A stretch of 18,273 bases of DNA from CAYMJK01 sp043101635 (GTDB lineage Bacteria > Planctomycetota > Phycisphaerae > Phycisphaerales > UBA1924): assembly GCA_043101635.1 (NCBI GenBank), contig JBICIE010000104.1, positions 1 to 18,273 on the forward strand, written 5' to 3'. A program made the translations under genes and the position numbers. Below are positions 1 to 7,409 of the stretch, in pieces. Within the stretch, counting starts at the first letter, position 1. Each line of letters opens with the position of its first letter. The notes under the pieces are model-generated. The model did no database searches and was not told where the DNA came from. It was given only the letters and a program-made list of their open reading frames with translations.

Positions 1-1
1 G

Positions 2-52
2 CTGTTCGACTTCCTGGCGTTCCAGAACGAGTTTGCCGCGGGCTGCCCGTAG
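2..52 (+). CDS. C-terminal end of a GC-type dockerin-like secreted protein (partial)
   Basis: Only the last 16 codons and the TAG stop are in the window, reading LFDFLAFQNEFAAGCP. The pattern LFDFLxFQNxFxxGxP at the extreme C-terminus resembles the second half of the dockerin-like repeats that end many secreted proteins of Phycisphaerae, annotated in databases as GC-type dockerin domain-anchored proteins. The frame is open to the left edge, so the rest of the gene lies outside. It converges on pdhA, with 13 bases between the two stops. What the main body of the protein does cannot be seen. The assignment rests on one short motif and on memory of the family. Confidence 0.55.
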   Translation: MFDFLAFQNEFAAGCP

Positions 53-65
53 GGCGCCCGCCGGC

Positions 66-1214
66 CTACTTCCGGTCCAGCAGCGGGTTGACCGCCCCGC
101 GCGTGTACTGCCCGATCGGACTGGAGTTGGGCAGCGGGTTGATGAAGACGTCGCTGTAGAGTTCGGTGGCCGGATCCGGCGCCTCGGCCTTCTCGGCGAA
201 CTCCAGCGCGTCGCGGACGATGGAGCGGATGTCCTTCTGCATGTCCTTCCACTCGTCCTCGGTGAGGCAGCCGCGTCCGCCATCGGCCTTCGGTGTCATG
301 AGATGATGGGCGAGGGCGTCGATGGAGTCGCGCCCCTTCCACTGGTCGACCTCTTCCTTGCTGCGGTATTTCTGCGGGTCGCTCATGGAGTGGCCCTGGT
401 AGCGGTAGGTCTTGAGGTCGACGAAGGCGGGCTTCTGGGCCTCGCGGCACCAGTCGGCCAGGGGCTTGAACTCGTTGTAGACGTTGCGCACGTCGAAACC
501 GTCGATCTCGACGCTCTTGATGCCGTAGGCCTGCCCGCGGCTGATCAGGTTGTCGGGGTTGGCGGTGTGCCGGTGGATGGCGGTGCCCATCGAGTAGCCG
601 TTGTTCTCGATGACGTAGATGACCGGCAGGGAGTAGAGGGCGGCGAGATTGAGCGCTTCGTGGAAGGCGCCCTGGTCGATGGCGCCGTCGCCGAGATAGC
701 AGAGCGTGATGCGCGGCTTTGCGGGCCCGCCATCGACGCGGCGCTTGAGGACTTCCAGCTCGTACTTGGTGGCGAAGGCGAGCCCGGCGCCGAGCGGCGT
801 CTGGGCCCCGACGATGCCGTGGCCGCCGTAGAGGTGATTGGGCCGGTCGAACATGTGCATGGACCCGCCCTTGCCCTTGGCGCAGCCGGCGGCCTTGCCG
901 AACATCTCGGCCATGCAGGCGCCGGGGTCCATGCCGCGGGCCAGGGCGTGGCCGTGGTCGCGGTAGGCGGTGATGACGGGATCCTCGGGCTCGAGGCAGG
1001 CGATGGTTCCGACAGCGCAGGCCTCCTGGCCGGAGTAGATGTGGCAGAAGCCGCCGATCTTTGCCTGCTGGTAGGCCTGCTGGGTCCGGGTCTCGAACTC
1101 GCGGATGAGCTGCATGTCGCGCAGCCACGCGATGAGCGTCTTGTCGGGCAGCTTGTCGGCGGCCCGGGTCTTGCCCTTGGGCTCAGCGCTCGCGGTGGAG
1201 GTCGCCTGCGTCAT
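66..1214 (-). CDS. pdhA: Pyruvate dehydrogenase E1 component, alpha subunit
   Basis: This is a 382-residue thiamine-diphosphate-dependent 2-oxo acid dehydrogenase E1 alpha chain. With E1 beta it decarboxylates pyruvate and passes the acetyl group to the lipoyl domain of E2. The ThDP-binding motif runs from GDG at residues 175-177 to NN at 204-205. The family signatures GGHGIVGAQTPLGAG (130-144) and the YRYQGHSMSDP phosphorylation-loop region (270-280) are both present. Length is normal for the family. The ATG at 1214 has a GAAGGA ribosome binding site (1220-1225) five bases upstream. No E1 beta, E2 or E3 gene lies next to it, so the partner genes must be elsewhere. The related branched-chain or acetoin dehydrogenase alpha subunits cannot be fully excluded, but the motifs fit PdhA best. 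Confidence 0.95.
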   Translation of the reverse strand: MTQATSTASAEPKGKTRAADKLPDKTLIAWLRDMQLIREFETRTQQAYQQAKIGGFCHIYSGQEACAVGTIACLEPEDPVITAYRDHGHALARGMDPGACMAEMFGKAAGCAKGKGGSMHMFDRPNHLYGGHGIVGAQTPLGAGLAFATKYELEVLKRRVDGGPAKPRITLCYLGDGAIDQGAFHEALNLAALYSLPVIYVIENNGYSMGTAIHRHTANPDNLISRGQAYGIKSVEIDGFDVRNVYNEFKPLADWCREAQKPAFVDLKTYRYQGHSMSDPQKYRSKEEVDQWKGRDSIDALAHHLMTPKADGGRGCLTEDEWKDMQKDIRSIVRDALEFAEKAEAPDPATELYSDVFINPLPNSSPIGQYTRGAVNPLLDRK

Positions 1215-1221
1215 CGGAGTC

Positions 1222-1257
1222 CTTCAAGAAAGCGCGGACCGGCGCTTCCGGTCCGCG
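1222..1257 (-). terminator. Candidate intrinsic terminator after the S41 peptidase gene, overlapping the pdhA leader
   Basis: A perfect 10-bp inverted repeat (CGCGGACCGG at 1233-1242, its complement at 1248-1257) with a 5-base loop sits between the S41 peptidase stop and the pdhA start. On the minus strand it is followed by CTTTCTTG, a weak and interrupted T-run. It may end the peptidase transcript. Its 3' flank runs straight into the pdhA Shine-Dalgarno sequence, so it could also affect pdhA read-through. Confidence 0.45.
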
Positions 1258-1291
1258 TCGATTGTAGATGCCCCGGCCGGTCGGATCAGAA

Positions 1292-3589
1292 TCAGGGGAT
1301 CCGGACCGGCTCCTCGACCGTCGGCAGCATGGCGTAGGCGCCGGCGTCGGCGGTGGCGTGCGCCTGCAGCAGCAGCAGGGCCGCGTGCAACTGCAGGTCG
1401 GCGCCGTCGGTGATGAGGGTGTCGGGGTCGGGGCGCTCCTCGGGGAGCACCTCGCCGTGCTCATCGAGCGGGACGACATCGGCGTTCTGGCGCAGGGTGA
1501 TGCTCTCGGCGATCTGGGAGGGGAGCATCTCGATCTCGACATCCGGCGCCACGCCGTGGCTGGTGCTGCCGGGTCGGCGGTGGATCTTCCGGCCGTCGGG
1601 CAGGACGTAGTACTGGGTGGTCAGCTTCAGGTAGGCCATGGTGTCGCGCCGGGTGCGGTCCAACGGGACGACGTTCTGCACACTGCCCTTGCCGTAGGAG
1701 CGGTGCCCCAGCACGATGGCGCTGGGCCCGCCGGCGTGGGCGTAGTCCTGCACGGCGCCGGCCACGATCTCGGAGGCGGATGCGGAGCCCTCGTTGATGA
1801 GGATCACCACAGGGATGCGCGAGATGTAGTCCTTGGTCGGCAGAATCTGTTCCGGGGGCTGCGTCTCGTTGTTGTCGCCATCGACGGTCGAGACGACGAC
1901 ACCCCGCGGCAGGAGACGGCGGGCCGTTTCGCGGCTGATGAACCGGCTGGTGATCTCGACGGCCTGATCAAGCAGCCCGCCCCGGTTGAAGCGCAGGTCC
2001 ACGATCAGCCCCGCAAGACCGTCGTTCTTCATGGTGGCGATCGCGAAGTCGAAGTCGCGGGCCGTCTTCTCGCTGAAGCCGGTCAGACGAACGTAGCCGA
2101 TGCGCTGCTCGGGATCGATGAACCAGTCCCAATGGTCCTCGTCGGCATCCAGGCGGCGCCAGCCCTTGACCGTCTTCAACTCGATCAGGTCGCGCTTGAT
2201 GTCGAAGTCCAGCTCCTGCTCGTCACCGGCGGTCTCGCGCTTCACGGTGATCTGCACGTTGGTTCCGATCGGGCCGGTGATGATGTCGACGGCCTGGTCG
2301 AGCGTGAAGCCGAGCGTCGGCTCGCCGTTGACCTTGGTGATGATGTCGCCGGCCCGCACGCCGGCCCGCTGGGCGGGGGTGCCATCCAGCGGCGTGACGA
2401 CGACGATGTTCTGCTGGTCATCCTGCTGGATCGAGACGCCGATGCCGCTGAAGTTGCCGCGGGTCGAGCGGTTGAACTGCCGGACATCGTGGGGCCAGAC
2501 CATGCCGCTGAATTCGTCCAGGGCGGCCATGGCGCCGTTGCCGAACTCACGGAGGATCGCCTCCTGCGCCAGTCCGATGGTTTCGCTGTTCTGTCGCAGG
2601 AGCTGCTCGAGGACGGCCCGCGTCTCGTTGTCGCCGAGGTTGCCGCGGTCGCGCTGGACGCGGTCCTCCTCGCGGGCGAGCGTCTGCAGCATGCGCTCGA
2701 CCTGAGCCCGGTCGGCCAGCATCGGGAAGGTGGCGGCGAGGTCCGCGGTGAGGATCATGGTGCGCACGCGGTCGATGCCGCCGAGCAGCATGTCGGCCAG
2801 CGGGACGCCATCGACGTGCCGATGGGCCGAGAGATAGATCGCCTCGCGCACCATCCGGTCGTTGATGTCCTCGATCTGGGTGCGGTAGTCGACGCCGGCC
2901 TCGTTGAACGGGGGCAGCGGCTCGTTCCCTTCCGCCATGTGGCGCTCGTTGCGCAGCTCCCAGTGGCGCTGGGGGGCGTAGGTGTAGATCAGCGAGAGCC
3001 GATCGAGCTGGCGCTGCTGGTCCTTGCGGTAGGTCCCCTCGTCGTAATAGAGCCCGTTGAGCAGGTTGAACAGCTCTGCCGCGTTGAACCACTCGCCGCG
3101 CCGCTCGGCGTCGCGGGCCGCGGCGTCGGCCCTCGCGACGAGGTCGCTGACGCGCTCGCTCTGCATGAACGCCTGGGGATCGCGTGAAAGCTGCTGGATC
3201 GACAGCGCCGCGCCGATGGCCTCGGCGAACGTCTTGACATCCGGCTCCTCCCTGGCCAGCAGCTCCTCGAGTTCGTCCTCGGCCTCCTGCAGAGCCTCGG
3301 TCCGCTGCTGCTCCCGCTTGTCGATCCCGGCCCGCAGCAGGTCGGCCGACTCGGCCAGGCGCTCCAGCCTGGTGCCGTCGGGCGCCTGGTCCGGCAGTTC
3401 GTCCAGCGCCGCGAGGAAGGCCTGCTCGTCGATGGCGCCGACCGGGCGCCAGAGCCGCGTGGCCCAGGCCTCGGCGTCGAATGGCGCGGCGGTCTCGACC
3501 GCCGGAACCTCCTGGGCGACTGCGGCCGGGCTCAGGCCGAGCAGACCGCTGACTGCGAGAACGATGGCGCCGATGAGATGCTGCTTCAT
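1292..3589 (-). CDS. Secreted S41 family C-terminal processing peptidase with PDZ domain
   Basis: This 765-residue protein begins with a clear signal peptide (about residues 1-26, ending AVAQ), so it works outside the cytoplasm. A long helical, charged N-terminal region (about 45-370) precedes a PDZ domain (about 382-452, with GIGVSI, AGVRAGDIITKVNG and the following strands). The S41 protease core follows (about 495-690). The serine-lysine dyad is expected at Ser604 in GSASASE and Lys634 in SYGKGSVQ. The DLRFNRGG segment (531-538) is also typical. Such enzymes cleave nonpolar C-termini of exported proteins. It is longer than most CtpA proteins because of the N-terminal region, in the direction of Prc/Tsp. 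The ATG has AAGGGA just upstream. It lies 77 bases before pdhA with a hairpin between them, so it is probably a separate transcript. A possible -10 box TATCAT lies at 3737-3742 on the minus strand, without a convincing -35. Confidence 0.92.
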   Translation of the reverse strand: MKQHLIGAIVLAVSGLLGLSPAAVAQEVPAVETAAPFDAEAWATRLWRPVGAIDEQAFLAALDELPDQAPDGTRLERLAESADLLRAGIDKREQQRTEALQEAEDELEELLAREEPDVKTFAEAIGAALSIQQLSRDPQAFMQSERVSDLVARADAAARDAERRGEWFNAAELFNLLNGLYYDEGTYRKDQQRQLDRLSLIYTYAPQRHWELRNERHMAEGNEPLPPFNEAGVDYRTQIEDINDRMVREAIYLSAHRHVDGVPLADMLLGGIDRVRTMILTADLAATFPMLADRAQVERMLQTLAREEDRVQRDRGNLGDNETRAVLEQLLRQNSETIGLAQEAILREFGNGAMAALDEFSGMVWPHDVRQFNRSTRGNFSGIGVSIQQDDQQNIVVVTPLDGTPAQRAGVRAGDIITKVNGEPTLGFTLDQAVDIITGPIGTNVQITVKRETAGDEQELDFDIKRDLIELKTVKGWRRLDADEDHWDWFIDPEQRIGYVRLTGFSEKTARDFDFAIATMKNDGLAGLIVDLRFNRGGLLDQAVEITSRFISRETARRLLPRGVVVSTVDGDNNETQPPEQILPTKDYISRIPVVILINEGSASASEIVAGAVQDYAHAGGPSAIVLGHRSYGKGSVQNVVPLDRTRRDTMAYLKLTTQYYVLPDGRKIHRRPGSTSHGVAPDVEIEMLPSQIAESITLRQNADVVPLDEHGEVLPEERPDPDTLITDGADLQLHAALLLLQAHATADAGAYAMLPTVEEPVRIP

Positions 3590-3814
3590 CCTGTCCCTTT
3601 GTCTGGCAACGCCCGACCTCCTGCCGGGCTCAGAGAGCGAACCGTCCGCCCCGGCTTGATGTTCCGGCGGCGCCGAAGGGCAATCGACCGGTCGGGATCC
3701 GGGGCTGAGCGCCCGCGCGAGCCCGGAACCGATCCGATGATATCGGCCCGGTGGATTCGTCCCGGGCCGCCCGTTCTGCCCCAGCTTACCGGATGCGCCG
3801 GCGCGGGGTAGCTG

Positions 3815-5083
3815 TCAGGATTCCGTCGGGGCCCGGCGAGCCCGCCGGCCCCTGAGGCCGACGACGCCCGCGATCGTCAGGAGGGCCGTCGCCAACCCGC
3901 AGATCACAGCCACCAGCAGGACCTCCAGCCGCTCGGTGTGAATGACGCCGGCGCCTGCCAGGCCCCAAAGGACCAGGCCGCAGGCCGGGCCCACGGTGTA
4001 GCCGGCGCCGATCAGGGCCTCGTGGACCCCGGCCGCGTCCACGGCCGCCTCGCCGACCTCCATGGCGTAATGGAACGCCGCGTGGTAGATGGCCCCCACC
4101 GCCAGCCCGAACAACGCCAGGCCCGCCAGGAGGGTGGGGAGGCCGGCCGGGGGCGCCAGCAGCGGCGCCGCGGCGCTGAGCCCGAAGCCAATGAGCATCG
4201 CGCCTGCCGGCCCGACGGTCATCCACCAGCGGCCGTGCCAGCCGTGCCAGCGCTCCAGCAGGATGAAGGCGCCGACCCGCGTGAGCATCCAGGTGGCGGC
4301 CGCGGGCGTCTTCCACGCCGCCTGGACCCCGATGGCGGTGAGGATCGATGGCAGGAAGGGCTCGATGACGGCGATCACCATGAAGCTGACGGGGAGCTGG
4401 AAGCGGAAGATCTGCAGCAGGGGGCGGTAATCCGGGGGGACGGGGCCGTGCGGATCGGGCAGATGGCGGGCCGGCTCTGGCTTGAGCCACAACACGGTCA
4501 GGGCGCAGAGGGCGTAGGCGCCGGCCAGTACCGTCAGCACATCCAGCGGCCGGTTCTTCACCAGCGGGGCAATCGCCCAGAGCGTGAAGACGAGCGAGAC
4601 GCTCCAGACGATGTTGAACCGGCCGGTGGCAGTGCGGAGTTCCTGCCCACGCCGGCCGCCGGTGACGTAGCTCTCGGCGATGGGCCACTGGGCGCCGGCG
4701 AGTCCCCCGTTGACCGCGGCGATGACCCAGAGCGTCCACTGGCCGGTGTGCGCCTCCTCTGAGGCGAACAGGGCCGGGAGCAGGCAGAAGGCGCCCTGCA
4801 CCGCCATCAGCCCGCCGAGTGCGCCGCGCGGACTCAGCCAGGACCACCGGAGGCAGGCCCGTCGCAGGGCAGGCCCGATCGCCAGCGCTCCGGGGACATA
4901 CACGGCCCCGAAGAGGGCCGCCATGGCGAAGTTGCGCAGGGCGCCGAACCCAAACGCGCGCTCGGCGACGAAATACACGCCTGCGGTCGCCACGCCCGTG
5001 CCGGCGCTGGCGAGAAACACGAACGTCAGCGACGCCCAGAGCGATGTCGGCGGAACCGGGCTTCGGACGTCGGGCGTGGCCAT
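3815..5083 (-). CDS. MFS-type transporter, 12 membrane segments
   Basis: This 422-residue polytopic membrane protein has roughly twelve hydrophobic segments in two groups of six, split by a charged central loop (KPEPARHLPDPHGP, about residues 202-215). That layout fits the major facilitator superfamily. The first helix contains TSLWASLTFVFLASAG, and the tail is strongly basic (GRRARRAP), consistent with a cytoplasmic C-terminus. No residues identify the substrate. The frame stays open upstream to 5260, but those codons cross the antisense strand of the tRNA-Arg gene, so the ATG at 5083 (MATPDV) is taken as the start. No good Shine-Dalgarno sequence precedes it. The gene stands alone, 225 bases upstream of the S41 peptidase and back-to-back with the tRNA promoter. 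MFS membership is well supported by topology. Function is unknown. Confidence 0.82.
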   Translation of the reverse strand: MATPDVRSPVPPTSLWASLTFVFLASAGTGVATAGVYFVAERAFGFGALRNFAMAALFGAVYVPGALAIGPALRRACLRWSWLSPRGALGGLMAVQGAFCLLPALFASEEAHTGQWTLWVIAAVNGGLAGAQWPIAESYVTGGRRGQELRTATGRFNIVWSVSLVFTLWAIAPLVKNRPLDVLTVLAGAYALCALTVLWLKPEPARHLPDPHGPVPPDYRPLLQIFRFQLPVSFMVIAVIEPFLPSILTAIGVQAAWKTPAAATWMLTRVGAFILLERWHGWHGRWWMTVGPAGAMLIGFGLSAAAPLLAPPAGLPTLLAGLALFGLAVGAIYHAAFHYAMEVGEAAVDAAGVHEALIGAGYTVGPACGLVLWGLAGAGVIHTERLEVLLVAVICGLATALLTIAGVVGLRGRRARRAPTES

Positions 5084-5120
5084 GGGTGGGCGCGATCTCG
5101 CCGGGCCAGCGACAGCGCCG

Positions 5121-5149
5121 TTGCCTCGGGGAGGGGGCCATCGTAGGAT
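5121..5149 (+). promoter_or_regulatory. Candidate sigma-70-type promoter of the tRNA-Arg gene
   Basis: TTGCCT (5121-5126) and TAGGAT (5144-5149) match the -35 and -10 consensus at four of six positions each and are exactly 17 bases apart. Transcription would start near 5156, leaving about 14 bases of 5' leader before the mature tRNA. The position just ahead of a tRNA that ends in a strong terminator supports the call. There is no experimental evidence. Confidence 0.5.
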
Positions 5150-5170
5150 CCGCCCTGCATTCGGTTGGCT

Positions 5171-5244
5171 GCGCCCGTAGCTCAACTGGATAGAGCGCTG
5201 GCCTCCGGAGCCAGAGGTTGTGAGTTCGAATCTCGCCGGGCGTA
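5171..5244 (+). tRNA. tRNA-Arg (anticodon CCG)
   Basis: The sequence folds as a complete cloverleaf. The acceptor stem GCGCCCG (5171-5177) pairs with CGGGCGT (5237-5243, one G-U pair) and is followed by discriminator A. The D-arm begins with the typical TAGCTCAACTGGATAGAGC. The anticodon stem CTGGC/GCCAG encloses the loop CTCCGGA, giving anticodon CCG, which reads CGG arginine codons. The T-arm carries TTCGAAT. The 3' CCA is not encoded, so it must be added by tRNA nucleotidyltransferase. A 74-base gene of this shape is unambiguous. Confidence 0.97.
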
Positions 5245-5250
5245 CTGGAG

Positions 5251-5280
5251 AGCCCCCCACCCTGTGGGGGGCTTTTCGTT
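5251..5280 (+). terminator. Strong rho-independent terminator of tRNA-Arg
   Basis: A perfect 10-bp stem (AGCCCCCCAC at 5251-5260 with GTGGGGGGCT at 5264-5273) has a 3-base CCT loop and runs directly into TTTTCGTT. It starts seven bases after the mature tRNA end, so the tRNA is a monocistronic unit. On the opposite strand the flank lacks a T-run, so it probably does not terminate nth efficiently. Confidence 0.85.
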
Positions 5281-5317
5281 GGATCCGCCGGCAGGACCAG
5301 GCCGGGCGACGCCCGTC

Positions 5318-6037
5318 TCAGGCGCCGGTCGCGTTGGAGCAGTACCTGCGGCAGATGTCGTCCTGGGCGCAGAGGGCTCCGCGGGCCCGGCAGACCTGCC
5401 GGCCGTGCCAGATGAGCATGTGGCTGAGATCACACCAGCGGTCCCTCGGGAACAGGGCCATCAGCCGGCGCTCGATCTGCGCCACGGTGGCGTCCGGCGG
5501 CGCCAGGCCAAAGCGCCCCGCCAGACGCTGGATGTGCGTATCGACGACGAAGCCGACGTTGCTCCCGAAGGCGTTGCCGAGGACGACATTGGCCGTTTTG
5601 CGGGCGACGCCGCGCAGGGTAAGCAGTTCGTCCATGGTCTGCGGGACCTCGCCGCCGTAGCGCTCGACGATGTCCTTCATTGCGGCGTGGATGGCCTTGG
5701 CCTTGTTGCGGTAGAGGCCGATCGACTTGATCAGCGGCTCGATCTGCGCGGGCGTGGCGTTCGCGTAATCGGCCGGCGCCGGGAACTTCGCGAACAGCTT
5801 CGGCGTCGCCTTGTTGACGCCGACGTCGGTGGCCTGGGCCGAGAGGATGGTGGCGACGAGCAGTTCGTGCGGGGTGGTGAAGTCCAGGGCGCAGCGGGCG
5901 TCGGGGTAGCGCTGCTCAAGGGCCGCCAGGAGGCGCCGGGCCCGGCGCTTCTCGGCGGCGGTGACCTGCGGCAACGGAAAGGGGATGTCGCGCAGGCCGG
6001 GCGGGTTCTGCGCCGCGCGAGCTGCCGCCGAGCTCAC
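5318..6037 (-). CDS. nth: Endonuclease III, bifunctional DNA glycosylase/AP lyase
   Basis: This 239-residue base excision repair enzyme removes oxidised pyrimidines and cleaves the resulting abasic site. The helix-hairpin-helix is LRGVARKTANVVLGNAFG (141-158) with catalytic Lys147. The catalytic Asp166 lies in VVDTHIQR, and LSAQATD (65-71) matches the usual LSAQ[AT]TD motif. The C-terminus has four cysteines (216, 223, 229, 233) for an iron-sulphur cluster. Their spacing is C-x6-C-x5-C-x3-C instead of the usual C-x6-C-x2-C-x5-C. The start is GTG at 6037, overlapping the TGA of the upstream membrane-protein gene as GTGA, which indicates translational coupling. The open frame upstream of this GTG lies over the neighbouring gene and is ignored. 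The N-terminal 25 residues are longer than in E. coli Nth. Confidence 0.95.
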   Translation of the reverse strand: MSSAAARAAQNPPGLRDIPFPLPQVTAAEKRRARRLLAALEQRYPDARCALDFTTPHELLVATILSAQATDVGVNKATPKLFAKFPAPADYANATPAQIEPLIKSIGLYRNKAKAIHAAMKDIVERYGGEVPQTMDELLTLRGVARKTANVVLGNAFGSNVGFVVDTHIQRLAGRFGLAPPDATVAQIERRLMALFPRDRWCDLSHMLIWHGRQVCRARGALCAQDDICRRYCSNATGA

Positions 6038-6603
6038 GGCTCGTCCTTCTGCGCCGGGCGGCCCGCCTGGGCGATGGCCCCGATGAGGGCCACGGCGACC
6101 AGCGCGGCAAGGCCTGTCATCATCGATCGCGCGATGGCGTGGCGCTGGTCGTAGCGGTCTCGCTTTTGCAGCGCGGTGGTGGTGTCGCCGGCCATGGCGG
6201 CCTCGCGGTATTCGGTGACGGCCTGATCCAGCAGCGGGCGCACCAGGAAGATGTTGGCCGACAGCACCGCCGCGCTCAGCAGCACCGCCGCCGCGCGCAC
6301 CAGAGCGCCGATCCGGCCGATGCGCAGCCCGCGCGCGACACCGACAGCGAGCGTCATTCCCGCGACCAGCACTGCCACCACGCCGACGGCGTCGACCATC
6401 AGGAAGACGCGGTCGGCCATGTAGCCCGCCAGCAGCCGCCAGTGCTCGCCCTCGTAGCCGGCGAACCCGGGCAGTGTGGGCTCCTGCTGGCGCATGGTCC
6501 GGAAGCCGAGGATGGCCGAGGCGGCGCCGACGACCAGCGCGGTCAGCCACACGCTCAGTGCGCTGATGTGGAGGGCCTGGGCGCGGGTCAATGGCTGGCG
6601 CAC
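6034..6603 (-). CDS. Four-helix integral membrane protein, resembles DUF4149
   Basis: This 189-residue protein has four hydrophobic segments at about residues 11-33, 67-89, 99-121 and 158-178, a short charged tail (GRPAQKDEP) and a hydrophilic loop (about 126-156). The WLTALVVGAASAILGF first helix and the layout resemble the DUF4149/TMEM205-like family of small membrane proteins. That similarity is judged by eye and no function is assigned. The start is GTG at 6603 with no clear Shine-Dalgarno sequence. The start is uncertain, but the reading frame is supported by hydrophobic patterning. Its stop overlaps the GTG start of nth by four bases, so the two are probably one transcript. It is divergent from the TIM-barrel gene, with only about 43 bases between them. 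Confidence 0.7.
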   Translation of the reverse strand: MRQPLTRAQALHISALSVWLTALVVGAASAILGFRTMRQQEPTLPGFAGYEGEHWRLLAGYMADRVFLMVDAVGVVAVLVAGMTLAVGVARGLRIGRIGALVRAAAVLLSAAVLSANIFLVRPLLDQAVTEYREAAMAGDTTTALQKRDRYDQRHAIARSMMTGLAALVAVALIGAIAQAGRPAQKDEP

Positions 6604-6646
6604 GGCCGATGCTAGGCCCGGGCCGGCGGGCGCCTACAACTTGCCC

Positions 6647-7402
6647 GTGCTGGTTTCGCTGCCCATCGCGCTTTCGCTTGCCGGACTGGACCGGCGCGCA
6701 GGCGCTGCGTGGGGCGCCGGCACGCGCTCGGCGATCGCCTGGGCGGCGCGGGCCGGCTGGCGCGCCGTGGCGCTGGACGCCACCGCGCCCGATGCGCGGC
6801 CGCGCGACCTGGATGGTTCAGCCCGGCGCGATCTGGGCGCGCACCTTCGGCGCAACGAGCTTGCCTTCGCCGGGTGCGACCTGTGGATCCCGCCGGAGCA
6901 TTTCACACGCCCGGAGACGATGGACCGGGCCATCGCGGCGGCGACGGGCGCATGCGAACTGGCCGGCATCCTGCAGACGCTGGTCGGCGCCGGCGATCGG
7001 GTCATCACGCTGACGCTGCCGGCGGAGGCGGCCGACGCCCGGGCAGCGCTGCGGGCAGCCGCCGAGCGCTGCGGCGTGGGCGTTGCCGACTGCCGCTGGC
7101 CGGCGGCCGACGGCGCCGGCGACATGATCGGGCTCGATCCCGCCGCGATCCTGCTGGCCGGCGCCGATCCGGTTGCGGCCGCGGCGGCGCACGGGGCCGA
7201 GGCGAGGGCGGCGCGCCTCAGCGATCTCTCGACCGCCGGGCGCGTGGCGCCTGGCGGGTCAGGTGGCCGGCTGGATGTGGAGGCCTATCTCGCCGCGCTG
7301 GATGTCGCCGGATACCGGGGCCACGCCGTCGTCGATCTGCGCGGCGTGGCGGACCAGGAGCGAGCCGCGGCGTCGGCGCTGGACCGGCTGGCGCAGGCGT
7401 GA
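6647..7402 (+). CDS. Xylose isomerase-like (AP endonuclase 2-type) TIM-barrel protein, possibly non-catalytic
   Basis: This is a protein of about 251 residues. The alternating strands and helices, the GCDLWIPPEHF segment (76-86) and the C-terminal block GGSGGRLDVEAYLAAL...GYRGHAVVDL (203-231) match the end of sugar-isomerase-like TIM barrels. There the motif is usually pGxGxld...L...GYxGxxxxE. The final glutamate is replaced by Asp230, and the strand that usually carries Asp-x-x-His reads GLDPAAILLAG (162-172), lacking the histidine. Metal binding is therefore doubtful. The start is GTG at 6647, with TTG at 6641 as an alternative. Neither has a strong Shine-Dalgarno sequence. It converges on yebC with seven bases between the stops. 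The substrate is unknown. The fold assignment is from motif reading only. Confidence 0.7.
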   Translation: MLVSLPIALSLAGLDRRAGAAWGAGTRSAIAWAARAGWRAVALDATAPDARPRDLDGSARRDLGAHLRRNELAFAGCDLWIPPEHFTRPETMDRAIAAATGACELAGILQTLVGAGDRVITLTLPAEAADARAALRAAAERCGVGVADCRWPAADGAGDMIGLDPAAILLAGADPVAAAAAHGAEARAARLSDLSTAGRVAPGGSGGRLDVEAYLAALDVAGYRGHAVVDLRGVADQERAAASALDRLAQA

Positions 7403-7409
7403 CGACGCG

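Noticed and set aside
33..1337. Long plus-strand open frame of 434 codons opposite pdhA
   Set aside because: It is the antisense shadow of pdhA, in GC-rich DNA. The product is Val/Gly/Asp-rich with no family motif, while pdhA on the other strand has all its motifs.
5084..5260. Upstream in-frame extension of the MFS transporter
   Set aside because: It crosses the antisense strand of tRNA-Arg and has no similarity to transporters. The RPARFELTTSGSGG-like translation is the familiar false product of antisense tRNA.
5171..5317. tRNA-Arg as an integration (att) site of a mobile element
   Set aside because: No integrase gene, no repeated 3' tRNA fragment and no change in gene character were seen on either side.
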